A stretch of 39,265 bases of DNA from Methanofollis liminatans DSM 4140. GTDB taxonomy: Archaea > Halobacteriota > Methanomicrobia > Methanomicrobiales > Methanofollaceae. The notes beneath the pieces were generated by a model that had not been told where the DNA came from, ran no database searches, and was given only the letters and a program-made list of their open reading frames with translations. The stretch lies in NCBI RefSeq assembly GCF_000275865.1, contig NZ_CM001555.1, positions 1,349,621-1,388,885 of the forward strand, in the 5' to 3' direction. This document shows, one piece after another, positions 1 to 7,689 of this stretch (the stretch's first letter is position 1; each line of letters opens with the position of its first letter). A program made the translations under genes and the position numbers.

Positions 1-49
1 ACGTGAGAGTTCTTGAAAACCGAGCAACCCCTGCCAGGTCGCCCCCCCC

Positions 50-340
50 TCACGTCTGCTGGAACATCGCCGCCAGTTTGTCAGGTGAGAAGGAGAGGAT
101 CGTCGGGCGCCCGTGCGGGCAGGTGTAGGGGTTTTTCGTCCGGGCGAGCTGGTCGATGAGGCGGCGCATCTGCTCCCGCGAGAGGTGGTCGCCCGCGTTG
201 ATCGCCCCCCTGCAGGTGACGCGTGTCAGCACCGCCTCCCTTTTTCCCACGGGATCGGACGGGCTCTCCCTGACCAGGGCGGAGACGAGGTCCCTGATCA
301 CCTCGGGCTCTTCGAGTTTCCCGAGCTTGAGAAGATCTCA
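50..340 (-). pseudogene. mutL: mutL 3'-end remnant (DNA mismatch repair protein MutL, C-terminal domain)
   Basis: An open frame reads on the minus strand from the stop at 50-52 back to an in-frame stop at 338-340. It encodes about 95 residues that match the end of the MutL C-terminal domain: the conserved block T-C-R-G-A-I-x-A-G, then L-S-x-E-Q-M, then C-P-H-G-R-P-T and a terminal A-x-M-F. These are the landmarks of the MutL dimerisation/endonuclease domain. The N-terminal GHKL ATPase and most of the linker are absent. A second minus-strand frame at about 341-430 encodes E-H-R-P-L-P-I-S-S-A-Q-x-L-x-L-C-A-H-L, which tentatively looks like the preceding MutL segment, so a frameshift or deletion near 340 is likely. 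Beyond that a dispersed repeat takes over. I read this as a decayed gene, not a short functional protein. MutL identity of the 50-340 part is fairly secure; the upstream part is weak. Confidence 0.75.
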
Positions 341-450
341 GGTGAGCGCATAAGGATAGGGTCTGTGCGCTGCTGATAGGTAACGGTCGATGTTCTACCG
401 GCAGAGGCTGCTCGATTACCCGTACACGCACACACCGCCATCCCCGCACC

Positions 451-630
451 GGGGGTTGCACCCCCCGGACCGCCGCGCGAGGATTGCCCCGGACATGAGG
501 GACCGGTCAGGCCGGCGAGGCTTTCATCTATCCTCCCCCGATCACAGTTCTGCAGGGCAGCACGCCGATCAAAATCGTCCCCTCACGCGAGCGGCCGCAA
601 AACACCCCCGCTCCTTCGCGTCCCTTCGCG
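451..630 (+). repeat. Dispersed intergenic repeat, copy 1
   Basis: The stretch from 431 to 717 contains no credible gene. It holds one copy of a repeat seen again, inverted, at 5955-6170 and in part at 39160-39265. The copy opens with a small hairpin (GGGGG-TTGCA-CCCCC at 451-465) followed by CGGACC, then a variable section, and ends with a highly conserved 90-bp core at 541-630. The core matches the reverse complement of 5955-6044 with only a handful of differences. The repeat lies between the mutL remnant and the 3' end of the EF-Tu-like gene. Confidence 0.8.
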
Positions 631-705
631 TGAGATCTTCCCTCCCCATTCATCAGTGGAAACGCCCTCCACAGATGGTCAATCGCCTCGCGTGAGAGGC
701 CGCGG

Positions 706-712
706 AAAAAAA
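706..712 (-). terminator. T-run terminator after the EF-Tu-like gene
   Basis: Reading the minus strand, a run of seven T residues follows the stop codon of the EF-Tu-like gene within about 10 nt. Oligo-T tracts are the usual intrinsic termination signal in Archaea. No strong hairpin precedes it. Confidence 0.5.
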
Positions 713-717
713 GAGTA

Positions 718-1671
718 TCAGGAGATGGTCAGAGTCCCGGCGACCCGCAGGTTCCCGCCCTCCAGGTAGGTGACGACCGCCTTCGACCCCGGGAGGTACA
801 CCAGTTCCTTCTCCATCTCCAGGGTGACCTGACCGCCTGAGGCCGAGACGACCCGGGAAGGCTCGAACTGCATCCAGTGCCCGACATGGAGGACCATGCC
901 CTCGGTGATCGGGGCCTTCCAGAAGGGCACCAGGTCGAGGCGTCCGCTGATCGCCGTCGTGCTCCGCAGGGCGGGGTCGTTGGAGAGGACGTAGCCGCGG
1001 CTGAGCTCCTCTGCCTCGACGCTCTTGAGGGCGAGGCCCACCCGGTCGCCGGTCTCCGCGTCCTCGAAATCGTCGTCGTGCTTCTGGATGGACCTGACGA
1101 TGGCGGTCTTATGCACCGGGTGCACCTTTAAGTTGTCGTGCTTCTTAAGGTGTCCGTCGGCCACACAGCCAAGGATCACGGTCCCGATCCCGCGCACATT
1201 GAAGAAGTGGTCGATCGGGATGATGCAGGTCTTCTTCTGGTCGGCGAGGGAGCGTTCGATCCCGATCTGGTGGGCGGCGTCGAGGAGGCGATCGCGCAGG
1301 GTGATTGCATCCTCCTCCATGCACTCGTAGTTCTCCAGGACGGTGCCCTTCAGCAGGGGCCGGATCTGGTCGGGCGAGATGTAGTTCCTGAGGACCAGGA
1401 ACCCTTTGCCGATCCCTGCGGCCTGGAGCATCAGGAGGCACTCGCCGAAGGTCGCGTTGAGGGCGTCCACGACGACGATCGCCGCGTCGGCCAGCGATGC
1501 GGCATAGAAGAGCGGTGCCAGGCGCTCGGGGTATCGGGTCGGCTCGATGAAGGTGACCGTGTCTGCGCCTTTTTTCAGGTTGTAAAAGGTGATATCGGTG
1601 CTCGTCCCTTTCTTGCCGAGATCCTTTGCATACCCTGCGGGGCCCATTACCGCCACAGTGAGGTTTGCCAT
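718..1671 (-). CDS. EF-Tu/SelB-like protein with degenerate GTPase motifs
   Basis: This 317-residue protein has the layout of a translation-factor GTPase: an N-terminal G-like domain (about 1-150), then a beta-barrel domain 2 (about 155-240, with IDHFFNVRGIGTVILG, which resembles the EF-Tu/SelB domain 2 start) and a C-terminal barrel. The nucleotide-binding motifs are not canonical. The P-loop position reads GPAGYAKDLGKKGTSTD instead of GHVDHGKT; no DxPG is visible where G3 should be (region EPTRYPE); and NKxD is replaced by RNYISPD. Families of this kind occur in methanogens and are usually labelled EF-Tu domain 2 or EF-1alpha-related. It may be a nucleotide-independent RNA- or ribosome-binding protein; that is inference. 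The ATG at 1671 has little leader and no obvious ribosome site. It is divergent from the acyl-CoA synthetase operon. Confidence 0.8.
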   Translation of the reverse strand: MANLTVAVMGPAGYAKDLGKKGTSTDITFYNLKKGADTVTFIEPTRYPERLAPLFYAASLADAAIVVVDALNATFGECLLMLQAAGIGKGFLVLRNYISPDQIRPLLKGTVLENYECMEEDAITLRDRLLDAAHQIGIERSLADQKKTCIIPIDHFFNVRGIGTVILGCVADGHLKKHDNLKVHPVHKTAIVRSIQKHDDDFEDAETGDRVGLALKSVEAEELSRGYVLSNDPALRSTTAISGRLDLVPFWKAPITEGMVLHVGHWMQFEPSRVVSASGGQVTLEMEKELVYLPGSKAVVTYLEGGNLRVAGTLTIS

Positions 1672-1734
1672 AGTGGTTATCTATTGGCGGAAGAGCGGGA
1701 TAATGCTTCTTCAGACCGAGATGGGCGATAGTTG

Positions 1735-1740
1735 TTTATA
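1735..1740 (+). promoter_or_regulatory. TATA box of the acyl-CoA synthetase operon
   Basis: TTTATA lies about 28 nt upstream of the preferred ATG at 1768. This implies a transcript start very near that ATG and argues against the in-frame ATG at 1732, which lies upstream of the TATA box. Confidence 0.5.
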
Positions 1741-1767
1741 GGCACTCCCCAGAACAGGGATACAGGA

Positions 1768-3837
1768 ATGGCCCGGCGGCTGAGTGAAGCAGAAGGGTAT
1801 GCGCTTCTGGCGAAATACGGCATTCGAGTGCCGAAGCACGAGGTTGCGGCGAGCCGGGCGGATGCCGGGGCGATCGCGGAGAGGATCGGCTACCCGGTCG
1901 TGCTCAAGGTCGTTTCCCCGGATATCGTCCACAAATCCGATGTTGGCGGGGTTATAACCGGGATACAGGGTCGGCAAGAGGCCGAAAATACTTACGACGC
2001 CATCCTCACCTCGGTCGCCGCAGCAGATCCGGGCGCCGGTGTCGACGGCGTGATCGTCGAGGAAGAACTCCCGCAGGGCCTCGAGTTCATCGTCGGCGGG
2101 ACGACCGACCCGGCCTTCGGGAAGGTGATCGCCGTCGGCGCCGGCGGGGTGCTCGTCGAACTCCTGGAGGACACCGCTTTCGGCCTCGCCCCGGTCTCCA
2201 AAGAGCGGGCGCGGGAGATGGTCCGTGGCCTGAAGGCCCACCGCCTCGTCCGCGGCTACCGCGGGGCGCCCCCCCTTGACGGGGAGGCCCTGGTGGAGGC
2301 GGTGCTGGCGGCATCCCACCTCTTTATGGAGGAGAAGATAGAGGAGTTCGATATCAACCCCCTGATCCTCTACGAGCAAGGGGCCTGCGCCGTCGATGCC
2401 AGGTTCATCGCCGGGGGAACGCCCGAGGCCCAGCGGGAGGAGCGGACCCCCTTCGTCCTCCCGTCGCCCAGCGGCATCGCCGTCGTCGGGGCGTCCTCCG
2501 ACCCGGCAAAGATTGGCTACGCGATCCTGCGAAACCTCCTCCACTTCAGGGGCCGGGTCTTCCCGGTCAACCCGAAGTACGCGAGGGTCCTCGGCGTGCC
2601 TGCCTATCCCTCGGTCAGGGAGATCCCGGGCGAGGTGGATATGGCCGTGATCGCCGTCCCGGCTCCGCTTGTCGCCGGGATCGTCGAGGAGTGCGGGGAG
2701 CGGGGGATCGGTCTCGCCGTCATCGTCTCGGCGGGCTTCAGGGAGACGGGCGACGAGGGGCGGAGGCGCGAGGAGGAGGTGATCAGGGCCGCACGGGCGC
2801 ACGGCGTCCGGGTGCTCGGCCCCAACTGCCTCGGCATCATGCTCCCGCACCTCGGCATCAACGCCACCTTCGATCCGATCTCGCCGAAGCCCGGACATAT
2901 CGGCTTCCTCTCCCAGAGCGGGGCGGTGATCACGACGGTGGCCGACTGGAGCGTGCAGGCCGGCGTGGGGTTCTCGGCGGTCGTCAGCGTCGGGAACCAG
3001 GCAGACCTCGGTTTCCCCGACCTCCTCCAGGCGATCGCCGGCGATCAAAAGACGCGGGCGGTGATCCTGTACGTCGAGGAGATCAGGGACGGCAGGCGGT
3101 TTTATGAGGCGGCAAAGGCGGTGACCGCACGCCTCCCGGTGATCGCCGTCAAGTCAGGGGCGTCGGAGAAGGGGAAGGCGGCAGCATCATCCCACACCGG
3201 ATCCCTCGCGGGCTCGCATGCAGTCTATGCGGCGGCGTTTCGCGAGGCCGGCGTGATCCTTGCAGGATCGCTTGAAGAGGCCTTCCAGGTCGGCGAACTC
3301 CTCGCCTCCGAGGGGTATCCGGGCGGGAACCGGTGCGTCGTTATCTCCGGTGCAGGGGGATTTGCCGTGCTCGCATCCGACTACGCGGAAAAATACGGCG
3401 TCTCGCTCCCCACGCTCCCCGAGGAGATCTGCCGCGAACTCGACGCTTTTCTGCCCCCGCTCTGGAACCGCGCAAACCCGATGGACATCATCGGCGACGG
3501 CGGGGCCGGGCGCTACGCGAAGGTCTTCGACGTCCTGATCGAGCACCAGGAGGCATGGGACATCGTCGTCGTCGTCACCGTCCCCTCGGCCGTCCTCAAT
3601 CCCGTGGAGATCGCCTACGAGATCATCAGGTTCTCGAAGAAGACCGGGAAGATGGTGGTCGCCTCCCTCCTGGGCGGGGAGAGCATGGGGGCGGCGGTGC
3701 GGATCCTCAAAGACAACTGCCTTCCCAACTTCCCCGAGATCGAGGACGCCTTCAGGGCGATCGGGAGCGCCCTGAGCCTGCCGGCGCGGGAGCGAGGGGC
3801 GAGGCCGGCCTGCGAGAGAAGAGGTGGGGAGCGATGA
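1768..3837 (+). CDS. ADP-forming acetate/acyl-CoA synthetase, beta-alpha fusion
   Basis: The protein has 689 residues from the chosen start. It interconverts acyl-CoA + ADP + Pi with acid + CoA + ATP. Order of parts: ATP-grasp beta-type domain (about 1-225, with VVLKVVSPDIVHKSDVGGV, where His55 is the beta-side histidine), a Rossmann CoA-binding domain (about 235-340, IAVVGASSDPAKIGY), then the succinyl-CoA-ligase-like ligase domains. These contain SSHTGSLAG, whose His476 matches the phosphohistidine of the alpha subunit. The beta-first order is a known variant of the family. The ATG at 1768 is chosen because a TATA box lies just upstream and GGGA at 1757-1760 could serve as ribosome site. 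The stop overlaps the corA start (ATGA, 3834-3837), indicating translational coupling. Substrate (acetate, branched-chain or aryl acids) cannot be told from sequence alone. Confidence 0.92.
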   Translation: MARRLSEAEGYALLAKYGIRVPKHEVAASRADAGAIAERIGYPVVLKVVSPDIVHKSDVGGVITGIQGRQEAENTYDAILTSVAAADPGAGVDGVIVEEELPQGLEFIVGGTTDPAFGKVIAVGAGGVLVELLEDTAFGLAPVSKERAREMVRGLKAHRLVRGYRGAPPLDGEALVEAVLAASHLFMEEKIEEFDINPLILYEQGACAVDARFIAGGTPEAQREERTPFVLPSPSGIAVVGASSDPAKIGYAILRNLLHFRGRVFPVNPKYARVLGVPAYPSVREIPGEVDMAVIAVPAPLVAGIVEECGERGIGLAVIVSAGFRETGDEGRRREEEVIRAARAHGVRVLGPNCLGIMLPHLGINATFDPISPKPGHIGFLSQSGAVITTVADWSVQAGVGFSAVVSVGNQADLGFPDLLQAIAGDQKTRAVILYVEEIRDGRRFYEAAKAVTARLPVIAVKSGASEKGKAAASSHTGSLAGSHAVYAAAFREAGVILAGSLEEAFQVGELLASEGYPGGNRCVVISGAGGFAVLASDYAEKYGVSLPTLPEEICRELDAFLPPLWNRANPMDIIGDGGAGRYAKVFDVLIEHQEAWDIVVVVTVPSAVLNPVEIAYEIIRFSKKTGKMVVASLLGGESMGAAVRILKDNCLPNFPEIEDAFRAIGSALSLPARERGARPACERRGGER

Positions 3838-4895
3838 CCGGCGCCGTGGTGAGGCGTTCCCAGAAAGCAGGCCTCCCTCCGGGCTCGCTCGTCTACGTCG
3901 GCGACGAGGCGGCCGGAAAGACGACGATCGAGGTGATCGAGTACACCCCTGAGCGGATCGACGAAACATCGGTCCAGGATGCCGGGGACCTCGCCGCATA
4001 CCACGGCCGCGACGCCGTCGTCTGGATCAACATCACCGGCCTCCATGAGGTCGGTGTCATCGAGAAAACCGGCGAGATCTTCGGGCTCCACCCCCTCATC
4101 CTGGAGGACATCTTAAACACCGAGCAGCGGCCGAAGATGGAGGACTACGACGAGACGATCTACGTCGTCATGAAGATGATCGGCTCCCTCGAAGACGGGA
4201 GGGTGGCGGACGAGCAGATCAGCCTCGTCATAGGCGACCGATACGTGATCTCGTTCCAGGAGCGGCCCGGCGACGTTTTCGATCCGGTGCGGGGCCGGAT
4301 CAGGCTGCCGAAATGGCGGGCGCGGCGTCTCGGCGCCGACTACCTCGCCTACGCCCTCATCGACGCCCTCGTCGACGGATACTTCCATGTGATCGAGCGG
4401 TTCGGCGAGCGGATCGAGGCGGTAGACGACCAGATCATCGCCGATCCCGACCCTGAGACCCTCCGCTCCATCAGGGAACTGAGAAGAGAACTGATCTTTC
4501 TCAGAAAAAGTGTCTGGCCGATGCGCGAGGTCATCGCCGGGCTCGAACGAACGGATTCGACCCTGGTCACGCAGCAGACCCGCCTCTACCTCAGGGACGT
4601 CTACGACCACACGGTACAGGTGATCGACACCCTCGAAACCTACCGGGACATGGCGGCCGGCATGCTCGACATCTACCTCTCCAGCGCGAGCAACCGGATG
4701 AACGAGGTGATGAAGGTGCTCACGATCATCGCCACCATCTTCATCCCGCTCAGTTTCATCGCCGGTGTCTTCGGCATGAACTTCAGGAATATGCCCGAAC
4801 TGGAATGGGGCTACGGCTATCCGACCTCCCTTGCCCTGATGGCCGGGGTCGCCCTTGTGCTGCTTATCTATTTCAGGCGAAAACGATGGATATGA
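3834..4895 (+). CDS. corA: CorA-family divalent cation (Mg2+/Co2+) transporter
   Basis: The protein has 353 residues. CorA proteins form homopentameric channels that admit Mg2+. The sequence shows a long cytoplasmic N-terminal funnel domain (about 1-285), including the LHPLILEDILNTEQRPKMEDY segment characteristic of CorA, a long helix rich in charged residues, and two C-terminal membrane segments. The signature GMN occurs at about residue 314 at the end of TM1 (FGMNF), followed by a loop (MPELEWGYGYP) and TM2, with a basic C-terminus (RRKRWI). The start overlaps the synthetase stop by four bases with GAGGTG at 3821-3826 as ribosome site. It sits in one operon with the synthetase and the DUF389 gene, so Mg2+ supply and ATP/ADP chemistry may be co-expressed; that link is inference. 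Confidence 0.93.
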   Translation: MTGAVVRRSQKAGLPPGSLVYVGDEAAGKTTIEVIEYTPERIDETSVQDAGDLAAYHGRDAVVWINITGLHEVGVIEKTGEIFGLHPLILEDILNTEQRPKMEDYDETIYVVMKMIGSLEDGRVADEQISLVIGDRYVISFQERPGDVFDPVRGRIRLPKWRARRLGADYLAYALIDALVDGYFHVIERFGERIEAVDDQIIADPDPETLRSIRELRRELIFLRKSVWPMREVIAGLERTDSTLVTQQTRLYLRDVYDHTVQVIDTLETYRDMAAGMLDIYLSSASNRMNEVMKVLTIIATIFIPLSFIAGVFGMNFRNMPELEWGYGYPTSLALMAGVALVLLIYFRRKRWI

Positions 4896-4911
4896 GGTGA
4901 AAAGAGGGATC

Positions 4912-5889
4912 ATGAAGAAAATACTGATCAATGCGCGAAAGGAGGACTACGAAAATCTTCTCCCTCTCTTCGAAGGGGTCTACCATGTGATCGTCCACGC
5001 GGACGGGGTCTACCAGGTCAAGGTCTTCGTGCCAGACAGCGACCTCGACGCCTTCATCGAACGGATAAAACCTGCAATCGACATGCGCTACCGGGAGAAC
5101 CTCATCGAGGTGCTCTCCCCGGACTTTGTCATCTCGCCGTACCTGAAGAGGGCCGAGGAGAAGACAAAAACTCCTGAAAAGACGCCCATCGAAGAACTGC
5201 TCGACACCACAAAACCCTACCAGAAGTTCGATGCCGGTAAAGTCGTTCTCACCTCGATCGCGGGCATCATCGCCCTGACTGGCCTCTTCCTCAACAACGT
5301 GGCGATCATCATCGGCGCCATGCTCCTCTCCCCGATCCTGGGGCCGATCTACGGGTTTGCGATCAACATGGCGATCGGGAAGGCGCGCGACGGTATGCGG
5401 AGCATCGGCGTTCTTGCAGGGCTGCTCGCCTGTGTCTTCGCCCTCTCGGCCCTGACCACGTTCGCCCTCAACCTCGTCACGCCCCTCGCGATCACCTCAG
5501 AGATCCTCTCCCGGACCGAGGTGAGCCCAATCTACATCTTCATGGCGGTCCTGCTGGGGTTCGCGTCGGTGCTCGCCCTCGCGCGCGGGATGTCCGACCT
5601 GATCGCCGGCGTCGCCATCGCCGCCGCCCTCCTCCCGCCGACGGCGGTGATGGGGATCGCCCTTGCCATGATGCACCCCTACCTCCTCCCCTCGACAGTG
5701 CTCGTCCTGGAGAACGTCATCGGGATGATGGCCGGGGCGCTGATCGCGACTCTCACCCTCAGGATAGGGCCGCGGGAGTATTACGAGCAGGTCGCCGCCC
5801 GCCGGTTCATTACGAGAACGGTGCTCTTGATCGTCGTCCTTGCCGCGATCCTCCTCGCCCTCAGCATGGTGCTGACTCCGCTGGTCTGA
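4912..5889 (+). CDS. TIGR00341/DUF389 family membrane protein
   Basis: The protein has 325 residues. The N-terminal 80 residues are soluble and look like a small alpha/beta domain (MKKILINARKEDYENLLPLF). A charged linker with TKTPEKTP follows, then a DUF389 membrane domain from about residue 108 with around six hydrophobic segments. Motifs include NNVAIIIGAMLLSPILGPIYG and MSDLIAGVAIAAALLPPTAVMGI, both conserved in this family. The function of DUF389 proteins is not established. The ATG at 4912 lies 16 nt after the corA stop and is preceded by GAGGTGA (4894-4900) and AGAGGGA (4903-4909). The position immediately after corA in an apparent operon suggests a membrane or ion-related role, but this is only context. 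Confidence 0.85.
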   Translation: MKKILINARKEDYENLLPLFEGVYHVIVHADGVYQVKVFVPDSDLDAFIERIKPAIDMRYRENLIEVLSPDFVISPYLKRAEEKTKTPEKTPIEELLDTTKPYQKFDAGKVVLTSIAGIIALTGLFLNNVAIIIGAMLLSPILGPIYGFAINMAIGKARDGMRSIGVLAGLLACVFALSALTTFALNLVTPLAITSEILSRTEVSPIYIFMAVLLGFASVLALARGMSDLIAGVAIAAALLPPTAVMGIALAMMHPYLLPSTVLVLENVIGMMAGALIATLTLRIGPREYYEQVAARRFITRTVLLIVVLAAILLALSMVLTPLV

Positions 5890-5954
5890 GAGGCAGCGGG
5901 GGAGGGGGTCAGGTGCTTGCCCCGGAAGAGGGAGGGATGATCCCACGCTCTGGG

Positions 5955-6170
5955 CGCGAAGGGACGGGAAGGAGCGGGGGTGTTTTGCGACCGCTCGCGT
6001 GAGGGGACGATTTTGGTCGGCGTGCTGCCCTGCAGAACTGCGATTGGGGCTTGGATGGACAAGACACGCCGGCACGCCCATCCATCAATTTTTCATCAAA
6101 AGATGCGCCGCCCGGGCCTTCCTCGCATAGCCAGGGCAATCATGTGCGGGGGTCCGGGGGCAGAGCCCCA
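5955..6170 (-). repeat. Dispersed intergenic repeat, copy 2
   Basis: This copy is inverted relative to copy 1. The conserved 90-bp core is at 5955-6044. The other end carries a GGGGC-TCT-GCCCC hairpin followed by CGGACCCCCGCAC when read on the minus strand. The segment at about 6065-6170 matches the partial copy at 39160-39265, including GATGGATGGGC and GCGGCGCATC. It fills the gap between the convergent DUF389 and phoU genes, and I see no gene in 5890-6261. Confidence 0.85.
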
Positions 6171-6238
6171 GCCCGAAGATAAGGGAAGGCGACCGGATCA
6201 CGCTCGCACCCGGAAAAAGTGAGAGTTTCTACACGGTC

Positions 6239-6245
6239 AAAAAAA
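6239..6245 (-). terminator. T-run terminator after phoU
   Basis: Seven consecutive T residues on the minus strand lie about 16 nt beyond the phoU stop, consistent with termination of the pst operon. Confidence 0.45.
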
Positions 6246-6261
6246 GAGGGTTCAGGGCCTT

Positions 6262-6912
6262 TCAGCTGATATCCACCCGCTCGCCGGTGGCCATGTAATG
6301 GATCTTCTCTGCCATGGCGCAGCAGTGGTCGCCGCAGCGTTCGAGATACCGGGCGATCATCACGTAGTCCATGCACCGGCCGATATTGCGCGGGTCCTCC
6401 ATCATGTAGGTGATCCCCTCCCTGAAGACCGAGTAGCGGAGATCGTCGACTCGGTCGTCCCTCTCGGAGAAATCCAGGAGCAAGGAGGTGTTTCCCGACT
6501 CGTAGGCCTCCAGGGTGTCGTCGATCATCGAGAAGACAATCTCCGCCATGTGGGGGAGGTTGAGCATCCGGCCGAGGTGGCCTGAGGCGGCGAAGTCAGG
6601 GACGAGGATGGCGACATCTTTCCCGTATCTTCCTATCCGGTAAAACGCCGTGTTCATTTTGAGAGTGCAGATGATCGTCCGCAGGTCCTGCGCCATCGGC
6701 TGGTAGCGGGCGATGAGCGTAAGTAATCGTTCGTCGAAATGATCCGACCGTTCGGAGAGGTATTTTTTTCTTGCGTTGACGTCTGCCGCGAGGTCGAGAT
6801 TGCCCGTCTTCAGGGCTTCAAAGGCGTCTTTCAGCATCTGGGCCGAGAAAGCGCCGTAATCGCAGAACTCGCGCTGCAGACCTTTCAGTTCTTCGTGAAA
6901 TTTCTCGCTCAT
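6262..6912 (-). CDS. phoU: Phosphate transport system regulator PhoU
   Basis: The protein has 216 residues, the normal PhoU length. It is predicted all-helical with two repeats of the PhoU three-helix unit; the second half contains D-x-x-x-D-D-L-R and the E-R-C-G-D-H motif (ARYLERCGDHCCAMAEKI), which matches the family's ER-x-GDH metal-binding motif. The first repeat has the equivalent helix but lacks this motif, reading TAFYRIGRYGKDVA. PhoU proteins bind PstB and damp phosphate uptake and signalling. It is the last gene of the pst operon, 10 nt after pstB, with AGGTGACC as ribosome site. Confidence 0.92.
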   Translation of the reverse strand: MSEKFHEELKGLQREFCDYGAFSAQMLKDAFEALKTGNLDLAADVNARKKYLSERSDHFDERLLTLIARYQPMAQDLRTIICTLKMNTAFYRIGRYGKDVAILVPDFAASGHLGRMLNLPHMAEIVFSMIDDTLEAYESGNTSLLLDFSERDDRVDDLRYSVFREGITYMMEDPRNIGRCMDYVMIARYLERCGDHCCAMAEKIHYMATGERVDIS

Positions 6913-6922
6913 CTGGTCACCT

Positions 6923-7687
6923 TCAGCCGAACCGCCCGGTCACATAGTTCTCGGTCAACTGTTCGCGGGGCGCCTCGAAGATCTGGTCGGTTTCGCCGAA
7001 CTCGATCAGTTTTCCCAGGTACATAAAGCCGGTGTAATCGCTCGACCGGGCCGCCTGCTGCATATTGTGCGTCACCATGATCACGGTATAGCGTTTCTTC
7101 AGTTCTTCGAGGAGGTCCTCGATCTTTGCGGTGGCGATCGGGTCCAGAGCCGAGCAGGGTTCGTCCATCAGGATCACCTCGGGCTCGACGGCGAGCGTCC
7201 GGGCGATGCAGAGCCGCTGCTGCTGCCCGCCCGAGAGGCCGAGCGCCGAGGCGTGGAGGCGGTCCTTCACCTCGTCCCAGAGGGCGGCGTCTTTCAGGCT
7301 TTTTTCAATGATCTGATCGAGGGTTTTTTTGTCCCTGATGCCGTGGACCCGCGGGCCGTAGGCGACGTTTTCGTAGATGGACTTCGGGAAGGGGTTGGGT
7401 TTCTGGAAGACCATGCCAATGCGTTTCCTGATCTCGACGACGTCGGTTCTGGGAGAAACGATGTCCTCCCCGTCGAAGAGGATCTCCCCCTCGACCCGCA
7501 CGTTGTCGACGAGGTCGTTCATCCGGTTCAGGCACCGGATCAGGGTGGACTTTCCGCACCCGGACGGCCCGATCAGGGCGGTCACCCGGTTGCGCGCGAA
7601 GGAGATGTCGATCTCCTGCAGGGCGTGGTTATCCCCGTAATAGAGGTTGAGGCCTTTTGTGCTGATAATGGCTGCTTCTGTCGTCAT
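6923..7687 (-). CDS. pstB: Phosphate ABC transporter ATP-binding protein PstB
   Basis: The protein has 254 residues from the chosen ATG. It is the ATPase of the high-affinity phosphate importer. Visible motifs: Walker [11 protein letters not shown]-loop VFQKPNPFP, signature LSGGQQQR, Walker B VILMDEP and switch His in [23 protein letters not shown] is typical of PstB. An in-frame GTG nine bases upstream (7696) is possible, but GGTGGTGA directly before the ATG at 7687 fixes that start better. The start lies two bases after the stop of the fused permease gene, so the two are surely co-transcribed. Confidence 0.95.
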   Translation of the reverse strand: MTTEAAIISTKGLNLYYGDNHALQEIDISFARNRVTALIGPSGCGKSTLIRCLNRMNDLVDNVRVEGEILFDGEDIVSPRTDVVEIRKRIGMVFQKPNPFPKSIYENVAYGPRVHGIRDKKTLDQIIEKSLKDAALWDEVKDRLHASALGLSGGQQQRLCIARTLAVEPEVILMDEPCSALDPIATAKIEDLLEELKKRYTVIMVTHNMQQAARSSDYTGFMYLGKLIEFGETDQIFEAPREQLTENYVTGRFG

Positions 7688-7689
7688 AT

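Noticed and set aside
390-695. Open frame on the plus strand across repeat copy 1 that shares a translated segment with a minus-strand frame in copy 2
   Set aside because: The shared residues come from the DNA repeat read in the same frame; there is no ribosome site, protein-like composition or conserved start.
1732-1767. Upstream in-frame ATG that would extend the acyl-CoA synthetase by 12 residues
   Set aside because: It lies just before the TATA box, and the conserved protein starts at the ATG at 1768.
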